Positions 7,208 to 14,681 of a stretch of DNA of 34,990 bases are shown piece by piece (the stretch's first letter is position 1; each line of letters starts with the position of its first letter). The stretch covers positions 1 to 34,990 of the forward strand of contig DASQZJ010000008.1 in assembly GCA_035638775.1 (NCBI GenBank), read 5' to 3'. Both the position numbers and the translations under genes were made by a program. The notes under the pieces were generated by a model that worked only from the letters and a program-made list of their open reading frames with translations, was not told the DNA's origin and ran no database searches. Origin of the DNA: DASQZJ01 sp035638775 (GTDB taxonomy: Bacteria; Pseudomonadota; Gammaproteobacteria; UBA5335; SLRW01).

Positions 7208-8137
7208 ATGCTGGACTTGCAGTTGCAGGCGTTGATGGAGCAGGCGGCCGAGGACGGCGTGCCGGACGTGGCCGACCTGTCGCCGGAAGAGGCGCGGGCG
7301 TTCTACCGCGAGTTCGCCGGCGCCACCGATGCGCCGGTCGCGGACGTGGAGATCGAGGACCGGCGCATTCCGGGTCCCGAGGGGGAGATCCCCGTACGGG
7401 TGTACCGCCCGCGCGAGGCGGGCCTGCGGCCGCTGCTGCTGTTCTATCACGGCGGCGGCTGGGTGATCGGCGGGCTGGACGAGTACCACGGCGTGGTCAG
7501 CAACCTCGCGGCGCAGTCCGGCTGCGTGACCGTCTCGGTGGATTACCGGCTGGCGCCGGAGCACCGCTTCCCGGCGGCGGTCGAGGACAGCTACGCGGCG
7601 CTGGAGTGGGCCGCCGCCCACGCCGGCGAGCTGGGCGCCGACCCGGCCCGGATCGCGCTCGCCGGCGACAGCGCCGGCGGCAACCTCACGGCGGTGATGG
7701 CGCTGCTGGCGCGTGACCGCAACGGCCCGACGCTGTCCTTCCAGGCGATGATCTACCCGGCCACCGCCGCCGGCTCGAGCCAGTACGACTCCTACCGCAA
7801 GTACGGCGAGGGCTACATCCTCACGGCGCGGGGGATGGACTACTTCTGGAAGCACTACATGGGCGAGGGCGCGGAGATCACCGACTACCGGGCTGCGCCA
7901 CTGCTGGCCGAGGACCTCGGCGGCCTGCCGGCGGCCCTGGTGATGGTGGCCGGCTTCGATCCGCTGCACGACGAGGGGCTGGAGTACGCGCAGCGGCTGA
8001 CGGAGGCCGGCACCCACGTGATGGTGACCGACTATCCGACCCTGTCGCATGGCTTCATCACCATGAGCGGGGTGCTGGACGCCGGCAAGCTGGCGGTCGA
8101 GCAGGTTGCCGCCGCCATCCGGCGAGCGGTTCAGTAG
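7208..8137 (+). CDS. Alpha/beta hydrolase, HSL-family esterase (309 aa)
   Basis: This is a cytoplasmic carboxylesterase/lipase of the hormone-sensitive lipase (bacterial family IV) type. The oxyanion-hole motif HGGGW is at 81-85. The nucleophile elbow GDSAGG is at 153-158, with Ser155 as catalytic serine. The acid lies in the DPLHDEG segment (Asp251 in the expected place), and the catalytic histidine is His281 in SHGF. The family signature YRLAPEHRFPAA is at 113-124. The N-terminal ~50 residues form the usual cap. The ATG is preceded by AGGGAGGAG. Length is standard. The physiological substrate is unknown; short-chain acyl esters are typical for the family. The stop overlaps the end of the convergent gene 8131-8394 by 7 bp. 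Confidence 0.92.
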   Translation: MLDLQLQALMEQAAEDGVPDVADLSPEEARAFYREFAGATDAPVADVEIEDRRIPGPEGEIPVRVYRPREAGLRPLLLFYHGGGWVIGGLDEYHGVVSNLAAQSGCVTVSVDYRLAPEHRFPAAVEDSYAALEWAAAHAGELGADPARIALAGDSAGGNLTAVMALLARDRNGPTLSFQAMIYPATAAGSSQYDSYRKYGEGYILTARGMDYFWKHYMGEGAEITDYRAAPLLAEDLGGLPAALVMVAGFDPLHDEGLEYAQRLTEAGTHVMVTDYPTLSHGFITMSGVLDAGKLAVEQVAAAIRRAVQ

Positions 8138-8394
8138 CCCCCGCGGCCGTCCGCCCGGGGCCGGGCGGGCGGCCCGCCGGCGCGCCGGGTGCGCGCGGGA
8201 CGACGCGGCGGTCCCGGCTCGCGGGCCCCCGCCGCGCAGCCGGCCTCGGCCAGCGCGCACCCGTGGCACCCGGCGGCGGTGTTCGCGCGGCCGCCGCTGA
8301 GGATGCGCTTCAGGCGCGCCGGCAGGATCAGCTTCCAGGTCAGCCAGGCGCTGCTGGCCAGGACGAGCACGGCGACGATCGACTGTTGCCACAT
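8131..8394 (-). CDS. FeoB-associated Cys-containing membrane protein (87 aa)
   Basis: This small protein is encoded directly after feoB (1 bp gap, same strand). It has one N-terminal membrane helix (VAVLVLASSAWLTW, ~7-20), a basic stretch, and a cysteine cluster CHGCALAEAGC (~43-53). This matches the small FeoB-associated Cys-rich proteins that take the third place in many feo operons instead of FeoC. The cysteines could bind Fe or an Fe-S cluster, but this is inference. The C-terminal ~30 residues are a low-complexity Pro/Arg/Gly tail that overlaps the convergent esterase gene, so the protein may once have ended earlier. Confidence 0.7.
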   Translation of the reverse strand: MWQQSIVAVLVLASSAWLTWKLILPARLKRILSGGRANTAAGCHGCALAEAGCAAGAREPGPPRRPARTRRAGGPPARPRADGRGGY

Positions 8395-8395
8395 G

Positions 8396-10273
8396 TCACA
8401 CTCCCGTGACCAGGCGGGCCAGGTGGAAGGTGCCGAAGGCCGCCACGTAGGCCAGCACCAGCATGTAGCCGGCCATCACCGCCGGCCAGCGCCAGGAGCG
8501 GGTCTCGCGCTGGGTCACCGCCAGCGTGGACATGCACTGCGGCGCGAACACGTACCAGGCCAGCAGCGCCAGCGCCACGGGCAGGGTCCACTGCGACGCC
8601 AGGGTTGCGGCCAGGCCGTGGCTGGCGCCGGTGGTCGCGCTCACGGCGTAGACCGTCCCCAGCGCCGCCACCATCACCTCGCGCGCGGCGAGCCCGGTGA
8701 TCAGCGCGACCACGATCTCCCAGTTGAAGCCCACCGGTGCGAGCGCGGGCTGCAGCACGTGGCCCAGCATGCCCGCGAAGCTGTAGTTGATCGCCGGCCC
8801 GGTGGCGCCCGCCGGCGGTACCGGGTAGCTCGACAGGAACCACAGCACGATCATGGCGCTGGCGATGATGGTGCCGGCGCGGCGCAGGAAGAATCCGGCA
8901 CGCAGCACCAGGCCATGGTAGAGATTGCGCAGGCCCGGGAGCTTGTAGTCGGGCAGTTCGAGCAGCAGCGGCTCCAGCGAGCCGCGCAGCAGCGTGCGCT
9001 TGAGGATCCAGGCAACGCCCACGGCACTGACGATGCCGGCCACGTACAGGCCGAACATCACCAGGCCCTGCAGGTTGATCATGCCCCAGACGGTACGGCG
9101 TGGCACGAACGCGGCGATCAGCAGGGTGTACACCGGGATGCGCGCGGAACAGGTCATCAGCGGCGCGATCAGCGTGGTCAGCAGCCGGTCGCGCGGGTTC
9201 TCGATCACGCGCGCGGCCATGATCCCGGGGATCGCGCAGGCGAAGCTGGACAGCAGCGGGATGAACGCGCGCCCGTGCAGGCCCACCTTGCCCATGGTGC
9301 GGTCCATCAGGAACGCGGCCCGCGCCATGTAGCCGAAATCCTCCAGCAGGATGATGAACAGGAACAGGATCAGGATCTGGGGCAGGAACACCACCACCGC
9401 GCCGACGCCGGAGATCAGGCCGTTGACCAGCAGGCTGCGCAGCGGCCCGGCCGGCATCAGCGCGGTGACACCGTGCTGCAGCCACGCGAAACCGGCGGCG
9501 ATCAGGTCCATCGGCACCTCGGCCCAGCTGAACACCGCCTGGAACACCAGGAACAGCACCGCCAGCAGGAGTGCCGGGCCGAGCACCGGGTGCAGCACCA
9601 TGCGGTCGAGCCACTGGGTGAAGCCCGCGGGGCGTCCGGGATGGCGCACGGTGCGGCCGATGATCGCCTGCACCGCGTTGTCGAGCGCGCGCAGCTCGGC
9701 GGCATCCGGCTCGCGCCAGGTCGCCGGGGTTCCGGTCGGGTCCGTCCCGAGGCGTGCCACGGCGCGGTCCAGCGCCTCGAGCAGGGTCCGGGTGCCGGCC
9801 CGGCGCACCGACACGGTGGGAACGACGGGCATGCCGAGCTCGGCCGAGAGCCCCTCGATGTCGATGTCGACGCCGCGCCGGCGGGCGATGTCCATCATGT
9901 TCAATGCCAGGATCACGGGCCGGCCGGTGCGGCGCAGCTCCAGCGCCAGGCGCAGCACCAGGCGCAGGCTGGTGGCGTCGGCCACGCAGACCAGCAGGTC
10001 CGGCGGTATCTCGCGATCGGCGCGGCCCAGGATCACGTCGCGGGCGACGATCTCGTCCGGGCTGCGACCGCGCAGGGAGTAAGTGCCCGGCAGATCGATC
10101 AGCTCGAGCTCGCGCCCCTGCGGCGTGCGCAGCATGCCCAGCTTGCGCTCGACGGTCACGCCCGCGTAGTTGGCGACCCGCTGGCGCGAGCCGGTCAGGG
10201 CGTTGAACAGGGCGGTCTTGCCCGAGTTGGGGTTGCCCACCAGGGCAACGCGCAGGGCAGGCATCTCGCTCAT
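8396..10273 (-). CDS. feoB: Ferrous iron transporter FeoB (625 aa)
   Basis: This is a GTP-dependent ferrous iron transporter of the inner membrane. The N-terminal G domain shows G1 GNPNSGKT (13-20), G3 DLPG (60-63) and G4 NMMD (125-128). A short linker with the GDI region follows, then a polytopic membrane part with two Gate-type repeats (LISGVGAVVVFLPQI...; later LITGLAAREVMVAALGT). Cysteines in SSFACAIPGI and LMTCSARIP occupy the conserved membrane positions of the family. At 625 residues it is shorter than E. coli FeoB (about 770), as in many bacteria with a compact linker. Its ATG overlaps the feoA stop by 3 bp (ATGA), so the two are translationally coupled. Control is probably by the Fur and FNR sites upstream of feoA. 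Confidence 0.95.
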   Translation of the reverse strand: MSEMPALRVALVGNPNSGKTALFNALTGSRQRVANYAGVTVERKLGMLRTPQGRELELIDLPGTYSLRGRSPDEIVARDVILGRADREIPPDLLVCVADATSLRLVLRLALELRRTGRPVILALNMMDIARRRGVDIDIEGLSAELGMPVVPTVSVRRAGTRTLLEALDRAVARLGTDPTGTPATWREPDAAELRALDNAVQAIIGRTVRHPGRPAGFTQWLDRMVLHPVLGPALLLAVLFLVFQAVFSWAEVPMDLIAAGFAWLQHGVTALMPAGPLRSLLVNGLISGVGAVVVFLPQILILFLFIILLEDFGYMARAAFLMDRTMGKVGLHGRAFIPLLSSFACAIPGIMAARVIENPRDRLLTTLIAPLMTCSARIPVYTLLIAAFVPRRTVWGMINLQGLVMFGLYVAGIVSAVGVAWILKRTLLRGSLEPLLLELPDYKLPGLRNLYHGLVLRAGFFLRRAGTIIASAMIVLWFLSSYPVPPAGATGPAINYSFAGMLGHVLQPALAPVGFNWEIVVALITGLAAREVMVAALGTVYAVSATTGASHGLAATLASQWTLPVALALLAWYVFAPQCMSTLAVTQRETRSWRWPAVMAGYMLVLAYVAAFGTFHLARLVTGV

Positions 10274-10617
10274 CGCGACGGTCCGTCGAACGGCTCCACC
10301 AGGATGCAGCGCGCCTCGCGGCGGCGCAGCGCGACCAGGCGCCGGCCGTCCAGCCGCACGCCGATGGGGTCGCTGGCGAGGCCGGCGACGTGCTCGATGC
10401 GCACCGTGGCCCCTTCCACGAAGCCCATCTCCACCAGGCGGCGCTCGACCTCGCCGGGCGGGAGACCGGACTCGTGGGCGGATGCCTCCGCGACGATGGC
10501 AGTGATCCGGGCCGCCAGGTATCTCGGCAGCTGCGCCAGGCTCGTGCGGCCTTCCTGGCGGCCCGGTGCCGTGGCTCCGGCGTCGCCGGGAAGGGGGGGA
10601 GTCGCTGTCAGGTCCAT
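10270..10617 (-). CDS. feoA: Ferrous iron transport protein A, FeoA (115 aa)
   Basis: This is a small SH3-like cytoplasmic partner of FeoB. The core runs from LPRYLAARITAIV (~31) through ERRLVEMGFVEGATVRIEHVA to DPIGVRLDGRRLVALRRREARCILVEP, matching the FeoA domain including the LxxMGfxxG turn and the DPI strand. FeoA is usually 75-85 residues; here ~28 extra residues at the N-terminus are low-complexity Pro/Gly/Ala. The ATG is preceded by CGGAG very close and by GGGAGG 13 bases away, so a start further inside is possible, but no internal ATG fits. It is the first gene of the feo operon. Confidence 0.9.
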   Translation of the reverse strand: MDLTATPPLPGDAGATAPGRQEGRTSLAQLPRYLAARITAIVAEASAHESGLPPGEVERRLVEMGFVEGATVRIEHVAGLASDPIGVRLDGRRLVALRRREARCILVEPFDGPSR

Positions 10618-10674
10618 GGGCTCCGTGTGTCCTCCCGTTGCGGTAATGTTGCCCGGCAGTATCCGGACAGCCAT

Positions 10675-10693
10675 GGGAATGATAACTATTCGC
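10675..10693 (-). promoter_or_regulatory. Fur box upstream of feoA
   Basis: GGGAATGATAACTATTCGC matches the 19-bp Fur consensus at 13 of 19 positions. It lies in an AT-rich patch 58 bp upstream of the feoA ATG. Relative to the -10 proposed at 10702-10707, it covers about +2 to +20, a position from which Fe-Fur would block transcription. Confidence 0.6.
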
Positions 10694-10701
10694 AACGGAG
10701 A

Positions 10702-10707
10702 AATATA
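10702..10707 (-). promoter_or_regulatory. Putative -10 element of the feo promoter
   Basis: Read on the minus strand this is TATATT. It predicts a start near 10695, which puts the FNR-like box (10730-10743) at -41.5 and the Fur box just after +1. No separate -35 hexamer is seen, as expected for class II activator promoters. Confidence 0.4.
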
Positions 10708-10729
10708 CGCGTCCCGCTCACGGACCGGT

Positions 10730-10743
10730 TTGACCTGGATCAA
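10730..10743. promoter_or_regulatory. FNR/Anr-type box
   Basis: TTGACCTGGATCAA matches TTGAT-N4-ATCAA at 9 of 10 defined positions. It lies between feoA (minus) and the CoA-transferase gene (plus), about 120-127 bp from each start codon. The -41.5 spacing favours feoA as its main target. Confidence 0.55.
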
Positions 10744-10863
10744 CCGGCGGGGCGCACGCGCTCGCGGGGCCCGCCGATTTCGTCCCGGGCCGCCCCCGTG
10801 GGAAACTCGTGCGAGCGATCCCGGCCCGGGATCGGCCACATCCCATATACCCGGCGAGGAGGC

Positions 10864-12090
10864 ATGGTGAACGGCGCGATACTGCAAGGCATGCGGGTGG
10901 TGGAGGCCTCGGCGTTCGTGGCGGCGCCGCTGGGCGGCATGACCCTCGCCCAGATGGGTGCGGACGTGATCCGGATCGACGCCATCGGCGGCGGGCTGGA
11001 CTATCACCGCTGGCCGGTGACCGAAGAGGACGTGAGCCTGTTCTGGTGCGGGCTGAACAAGTCCAAGCGCTCCGTGGCGCTGGATATCCGTTCGCCCGAG
11101 GGACGGGAGCTGGCGCAGGAGATCATCTGTGCGCCGGGCGACGACGCCGGGATGCTGCTGACCAATTTCCCGCCGCGCGGCTGGCTGGACTACGAGGCCC
11201 TGTGCGAGCACCGCGCCGACCTGATCCAGCTGACCATCCAGGGCAGCCGCGACGGCCGTTCCGCGGTGGACTACACGGTCAATCCCACGCTCGGCCTGCC
11301 GTTCATCACCGGCCCCGAGGGCGAGTCCGGCCCGGTCAACCACGTGCTGCCCGCGTGGGACTGCGTGACCGGCCAGATGGCGGCGCTGGGACTGCTGGCG
11401 GCCGAACGTCACCGGCGCGCCAGCGGCCGGGGTCAGCACGTCACCCTGGCGCTGGAGGACGTCGCGCTCGCGGTGATGGGGCATCTGGGCTTCATCGCCG
11501 AGGCCCAGCTGGGACAGCACCGGGAGCGCTCGGGCAACTATCTCTACGGCGCCTTCGGGCGTGACTTCCGCTGCGCCGACGGGGAGCGGGTGATGGTGGT
11601 GGGGCTGACCTCGAAACAGTGGCGGGCGCTGCGCGAGGCGACCGGCCTGGGCGCGGAGCTGGAGGCGCTCGGGCAGCGGCTGGGCCTGGATCTCGCGCGC
11701 GAGGGGGATCGCTACCGGGCCCGGCGCGAGATCGCGACCCTGATGGAAGAATGGATCGGCGGGCGGCCGCTCGCCGAGGTGCGCGAGGCCTTCGACGGGC
11801 ACGGCGTGTGCTGGAGCCGCTACCAGTCCATCCGCGAGATGGTCGACAGCGATCCGATGTGCTCGGAGGACAATCCGCTGTTCAACCAGGTCGAGCAGGC
11901 CGGGGTCGGTTCCCTGCTGGCACCGGGCATGCCGTTGCACTTCGCGGACGTCGGCCGCCGCCCGGCCGGGCCCGCGCCGCGCCTCGGCGCGCACACGGAG
12001 GAGGTGCTGTGCGACGTGGCGGGCCTGAGCAGCGCGGAGTACGGGCGCCTGCTCGAACGCGGGCTGGTGGCGGGGCCCGGGACCGATTGA
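10864..12090 (+). CDS. mct: CaiB/BaiF (class III) CoA-transferase, 2-methylfumaryl-CoA isomerase-like (408 aa)
   Basis: This is a family III CoA-transferase. The N-terminus (GMRVVEASAFVAAPLGGMTLAQMGADVIRID) and GGGLDYHRWPV, GLNKSKRSVALDIRSPEGREL are the hallmarks of the family. They most resemble mesaconyl-CoA C1-C4 transferase (2-methylfumaryl-CoA isomerase), which moves CoA within one molecule in the 3-hydroxypropionate bi-cycle and related mesaconate routes. The subfamily call is from memory of such sequences. AGGAGG lies only one base before the ATG at 10864, so the in-frame GTG at 10867 or ATG at 10891 could be the real start. No other gene of that pathway is in the window. The gene of unknown family member B follows 156 bp downstream on the same strand. 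Confidence 0.8.
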   Translation: MVNGAILQGMRVVEASAFVAAPLGGMTLAQMGADVIRIDAIGGGLDYHRWPVTEEDVSLFWCGLNKSKRSVALDIRSPEGRELAQEIICAPGDDAGMLLTNFPPRGWLDYEALCEHRADLIQLTIQGSRDGRSAVDYTVNPTLGLPFITGPEGESGPVNHVLPAWDCVTGQMAALGLLAAERHRRASGRGQHVTLALEDVALAVMGHLGFIAEAQLGQHRERSGNYLYGAFGRDFRCADGERVMVVGLTSKQWRALREATGLGAELEALGQRLGLDLAREGDRYRARREIATLMEEWIGGRPLAEVREAFDGHGVCWSRYQSIREMVDSDPMCSEDNPLFNQVEQAGVGSLLAPGMPLHFADVGRRPAGPAPRLGAHTEEVLCDVAGLSSAEYGRLLERGLVAGPGTD

Positions 12091-12246
12091 GGCAACGCTT
12101 GCGGGCAGGTGTATTCTTGCGGGGAATCAACTAGAATTGGCATGTCGTGTCCCGATAAAGAAGAAGACGAACCGGCGGGCAACTCAGGCAACGGAGAAGC
12201 ACGAACCGCGTGGCGCCCGGCCCGGGTGGTCGCGCCGGAGCCCGAG

Positions 12247-12684
12247 ATGAACGTCTACTTCGTCGACCGTCCCCTGGATGGGCAGGAGATGTCCGAGGTT
12301 GCCCGGATCCTTGGCGGCACGCATCTCCACACGAGCTTTCCCTCCCTGCGCCAGTACCGTGTCCCCGGGGTGCTGCCGGCACCCGACGGAGACGGCCGCT
12401 ACGCCCTTGGCCTGACCCGCTACGTGCCCGTGCTGCGCAAGCACTTCCTGCGCGTGGGCGCCTCGCGCCGCCGCGGCGAGGCGGCGGCGCTGGTGTTCCC
12501 GCAGCCCACCACGCCGCTGGCCGGGGCGCTGGCCCTGGCGCTGCGCGACGTCCGCGGCCGCTCCCCCTACGTCGTGATCCGCGGCTCGCGGGCCGACCCG
12601 GGGGTACGGCTGATCGACGTGGCGAGCCTGCTGGAGTGGTTCGGCGCAAGCCAGGGGGATCGTTTCCCCCGCAGCCACGGCTGA
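12247..12684 (+). CDS. Unknown family, member B (145 aa)
   Basis: This is a paralog of 6477-6929. The N-terminus NVYFVDRPLDGQEMSEVARIL aligns to DIYFIDRPLTGDELSELGRLL of copy A. Further shared blocks are YRVPGVLPAP, GRYALGLTRYV, RKHFLRVGA, LAGALALALRDVRGR and IDVASLLEW. No signal peptide, membrane helix or cysteine pair is seen. I chose the ATG at 12247, which has CGGAG at a 6-base spacing and starts exactly where homology with copy A starts. An upstream in-frame ATG at 12142 would add 35 hydrophilic residues with no counterpart in copy A. It follows the CoA-transferase gene on the same strand, so co-transcription is possible, and it ends 19 bp from the convergent SRAP gene. Confidence 0.75.
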   Translation: MNVYFVDRPLDGQEMSEVARILGGTHLHTSFPSLRQYRVPGVLPAPDGDGRYALGLTRYVPVLRKHFLRVGASRRRGEAAALVFPQPTTPLAGALALALRDVRGRSPYVVIRGSRADPGVRLIDVASLLEWFGASQGDRFPRSHG

Positions 12685-12703
12685 GGCGCCGGAACGCGGC
12701 GGA

Positions 12704-13384
12704 TCAGCGCAGGCGCTCGACGCAGCGCGGCGAGTCGTTCACCGGCCGGTTCACGAAGGTGCTGACCGGATACGCGAGGGTCTCCTCGGCGGGCCACGGT
12801 CCGAGGCGCGCGAGCAGCGCTCGCGGGTCCGTGCTTTCGGGATCGAGCCACTCCCCGTACAGCGCCGGCGGCACGATCACCGGCATGCGGTCGTGGATCT
12901 CCGCAACGGCCTCCGAGGGCGGCCCCACCAGGATGCTGAAGCTTTCCAGGCGCTGCCCGGACCGTTCCCACCGGTCCCAGATGCCGGCGAATCCCCACAC
13001 CGCCTCCGGATCGGGGGGACGGATGAACCACGGCTGCTTGCCGGCGCCGCTGCGCTGCCACTCGTAGTAGCCGGACGCGGGCACCAGGCAGCGGCGGCGC
13101 CGGACGGGCTCGCGGTAGCTCGCGCGCGCGGCGACCGTCTCGATGCGCGCGTTGATGGTGCGATAGCTGCTTCCCGGCTCCCGGGACCAGAAGGGGACCA
13201 GGCCCCAGCGCAGGGGGAGCAGCTCGCGCCCGCCGTCCGCCGCCGCGCGCACCACCGGCAGCTCCTGGGATGGGGCGGCGTTGTAGCGGTCGGGCCAGGC
13301 CTCGAACAGGTCCCGGTCGACGCCGAAGCGCTCGTTGACGCGATAGCGCGAATGGGGTCCGAACAGGGCATAGCGTCCGCACAT
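12704..13384 (-). CDS. yedK: SOS response-associated peptidase, SRAP/YedK (HMCES) family (226 aa)
   Basis: This is a DNA-protein crosslink shield for abasic sites in single-stranded DNA. After removal of Met1, Cys2 (MCGRYALF) would form the thiazolidine link with the abasic sugar. Other family residues are present: Asn35 in YNAAPSQ, the PLRWGLVPFW segment (57-66), the NAR motif (RTINARIET), Glu108 in GYYEW, and His164 in HDRMPVI. Length is normal. The start must be this ATG because Cys2 is the nucleophile, which excludes the 36-residue longer frame. No LexA box is obvious in the upstream 128 bp. It stands alone between convergent and divergent neighbours. Confidence 0.93.
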   Translation of the reverse strand: MCGRYALFGPHSRYRVNERFGVDRDLFEAWPDRYNAAPSQELPVVRAAADGGRELLPLRWGLVPFWSREPGSSYRTINARIETVAARASYREPVRRRRCLVPASGYYEWQRSGAGKQPWFIRPPDPEAVWGFAGIWDRWERSGQRLESFSILVGPPSEAVAEIHDRMPVIVPPALYGEWLDPESTDPRALLARLGPWPAEETLAYPVSTFVNRPVNDSPRCVERLR

Positions 13385-13512
13385 GCGCGCGATCATACCG
13401 CCGCCGGCGCGGGCCGGGCCACAGGCGCTTGCGGTGGCGCGGCGGTCCGGTGCGTGGCCGGGCGCGTGGTACGCTCTGGCGATTTCGAGCATTCATCCGG
13501 AGGAGCGAACCG

Positions 13513-14280
13513 ATGTCCGAGTACTTCGACATGACCGGCCGTGTCGCCGTGGTCACCGGCGGCAGCCGCGGGCTGGGACGCGAGATGGTCAGGGCGTTCG
13601 CCCGCGAGGGCGCCGACGTGGTGATCGCGAGCCGCAAGCAGGAGGCCTGCGACGCCCTGGCCCGGGAGGTCGAGCAGGAGACCGGCAGGCAGGCGCTGCC
13701 GGTGGCCTGTCACGTGGGCCACTGGGAGGACTGCGACCGGCTCGCGGAGACCGCGTGGAGCCGGTTCGGGCAGGTCGACGTGCTGGTCAACAACGCCGGC
13801 ATGTCGCCGCTGTACCCGTCGCTGGACCAGGTCTCGCAGGAGCTCTTCGACAAGGTCATCGGGGTGAACCTGCGCGGGCCGTTCCGGCTCTCCTCGCTGC
13901 TGGGCAGGCGCATGGCCGAGGGTCACGGTGGCTCCATCATCAACGTCAGCAGCATCGCCGCCGTCGAGCCGGAGGCCCACGAGCTTCCCTACGCCACCGC
14001 GAAGGCGGGCATCAATGCCATGACCGTCGGGCTGGCCCGCGCCTACGCGCCGAAGGTGCGCGTGAACGCGATCATGCCGGGGCCGTTCCTGACCGACATC
14101 TCGAAGGCCTGGGACCTGGAGGAATTCGAGAAGCGCGCGCAGGAGCGGATCCCGCTGCGGCGCGGCGGCCAGCCGCACGAGGTGGTGGCGGCGGCGCTGT
14201 ACCTGGCCACGGACGCCTCCAGCTACACCACCGGCTCGGTGATCAAGATCGACGGCGGCGCGGCGGCGTCCCCCGGCTGA
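13513..14280 (+). CDS. SDR family NAD(P)-dependent oxidoreductase (255 aa)
   Basis: This is a classical short-chain dehydrogenase/reductase. The cofactor motif TGGSRGLG is at 15-22, NNAG at 93-96, the catalytic serine in NVSS (146/147), and YATAK gives Tyr160 and Lys164. Arg/Lys residues after the second strand (ASRKQEA) rather than an acidic residue suggest NADP(H), but this is not certain. The C-terminus ends in the usual GSVIKIDGG. The ATG follows GGAGGAG. Substrate is unknown; the family reduces ketones, 3-oxoacyl thioesters and similar compounds. It precedes arsR by 65 bp on the same strand, but arsR has its own operator, so it is probably a separate unit. Confidence 0.92.
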   Translation: MSEYFDMTGRVAVVTGGSRGLGREMVRAFAREGADVVIASRKQEACDALAREVEQETGRQALPVACHVGHWEDCDRLAETAWSRFGQVDVLVNNAGMSPLYPSLDQVSQELFDKVIGVNLRGPFRLSSLLGRRMAEGHGGSIINVSSIAAVEPEAHELPYATAKAGINAMTVGLARAYAPKVRVNAIMPGPFLTDISKAWDLEEFEKRAQERIPLRRGGQPHEVVAAALYLATDASSYTTGSVIKIDGGAAASPG

Positions 14281-14327
14281 GGCCGGGCCGGCCAGGGCCC
14301 GACCGGGCCTTGGCGCGCGGCAGAAAG

Positions 14328-14343
14328 TTCGATATATTTGGAA
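14328..14343 (+). promoter_or_regulatory. ArsR operator / ars promoter
   Basis: TTCGATATATTTGGAA is an imperfect inverted repeat (12 of 16 positions symmetrical) in the only AT-rich patch before arsR, ending 2 bp before its ATG. It resembles known ArsR operators (TTC-AT-rich-GAA). The arsR message would have almost no leader, or the operator is transcribed. Binding of ArsR here would give autorepression. Confidence 0.55.
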
Positions 14344-14345
14344 CC

Positions 14346-14681
14346 ATGAAAATGGAACAAGCCATCCAGTGTCTGTCGGCGCTGGCCCAGGAAACGCGGC
14401 TGAGCGTGTTTCGCATGCTGGTCGAACGGGGCCCCGACGGACTCACGCCGGGCGAGCTCGGTGCGGAGCTGGGCATCCCGGGCCCGACGCTGTCGTTTCA
14501 CCTGAAGGAGCTGGCACATGCCGGGCTGGTCACCACGGAGCGCCGCGGCCGATCGCTGGCCTATCGTGCCCGCGTTTCCCGGGTGGACCGTCTGCTGGAT
14601 TACCTGACGGCGCACTGCTGCGGTGGCGATGCCGACCTGTGTCGCGAGGACGGCTCGGCCGATCAGCGGAGACGGGCATGA
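14346..14681 (+). CDS. arsR: ArsR/SmtB-family arsenic-responsive repressor (111 aa)
   Basis: This is a winged-helix dimeric repressor of the ars operon. The helix-turn-helix is TPGELGAELGIPGPTLSFHLKEL (~34-56), followed by the wing (TTERRGRSLAYR). There is no ELCVCDL arsenic site in the DNA-binding helix as in E. coli ArsR. Instead there is a C-terminal Cys cluster: Cys91-Cys92 and Cys99 in HCCGGDADLC. This is the arrangement described for Acidithiobacillus ferrooxidans ArsR (C95, C96, C102), with one residue more between the second and third Cys. As(III) binding there is therefore likely. The stop overlaps the arsC start (ATGA). The product should bind the operator just upstream. Confidence 0.93.
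   Translation: MKMEQAIQCLSALAQETRLSVFRMLVERGPDGLTPGELGAELGIPGPTLSFHLKELAHAGLVTTERRGRSLAYRARVSRVDRLLDYLTAHCCGGDADLCREDGSADQRRRA

Noticed and set aside
8189..10870. Very long plus-strand open frame (893 codons) opposite feoB/feoA
   Set aside because: It is the antisense of FeoB, whose motifs are beyond doubt. The product is His/Gln/Arg/Gly-rich with no domain, a usual artefact of high-GC genes.
14281..14320. GC hairpin (GGCCC-GACC-GGGCC) after the SDR gene as terminator
   Set aside because: No T-tract follows. It is a simple GC-rich palindrome of a kind that occurs often in this DNA.
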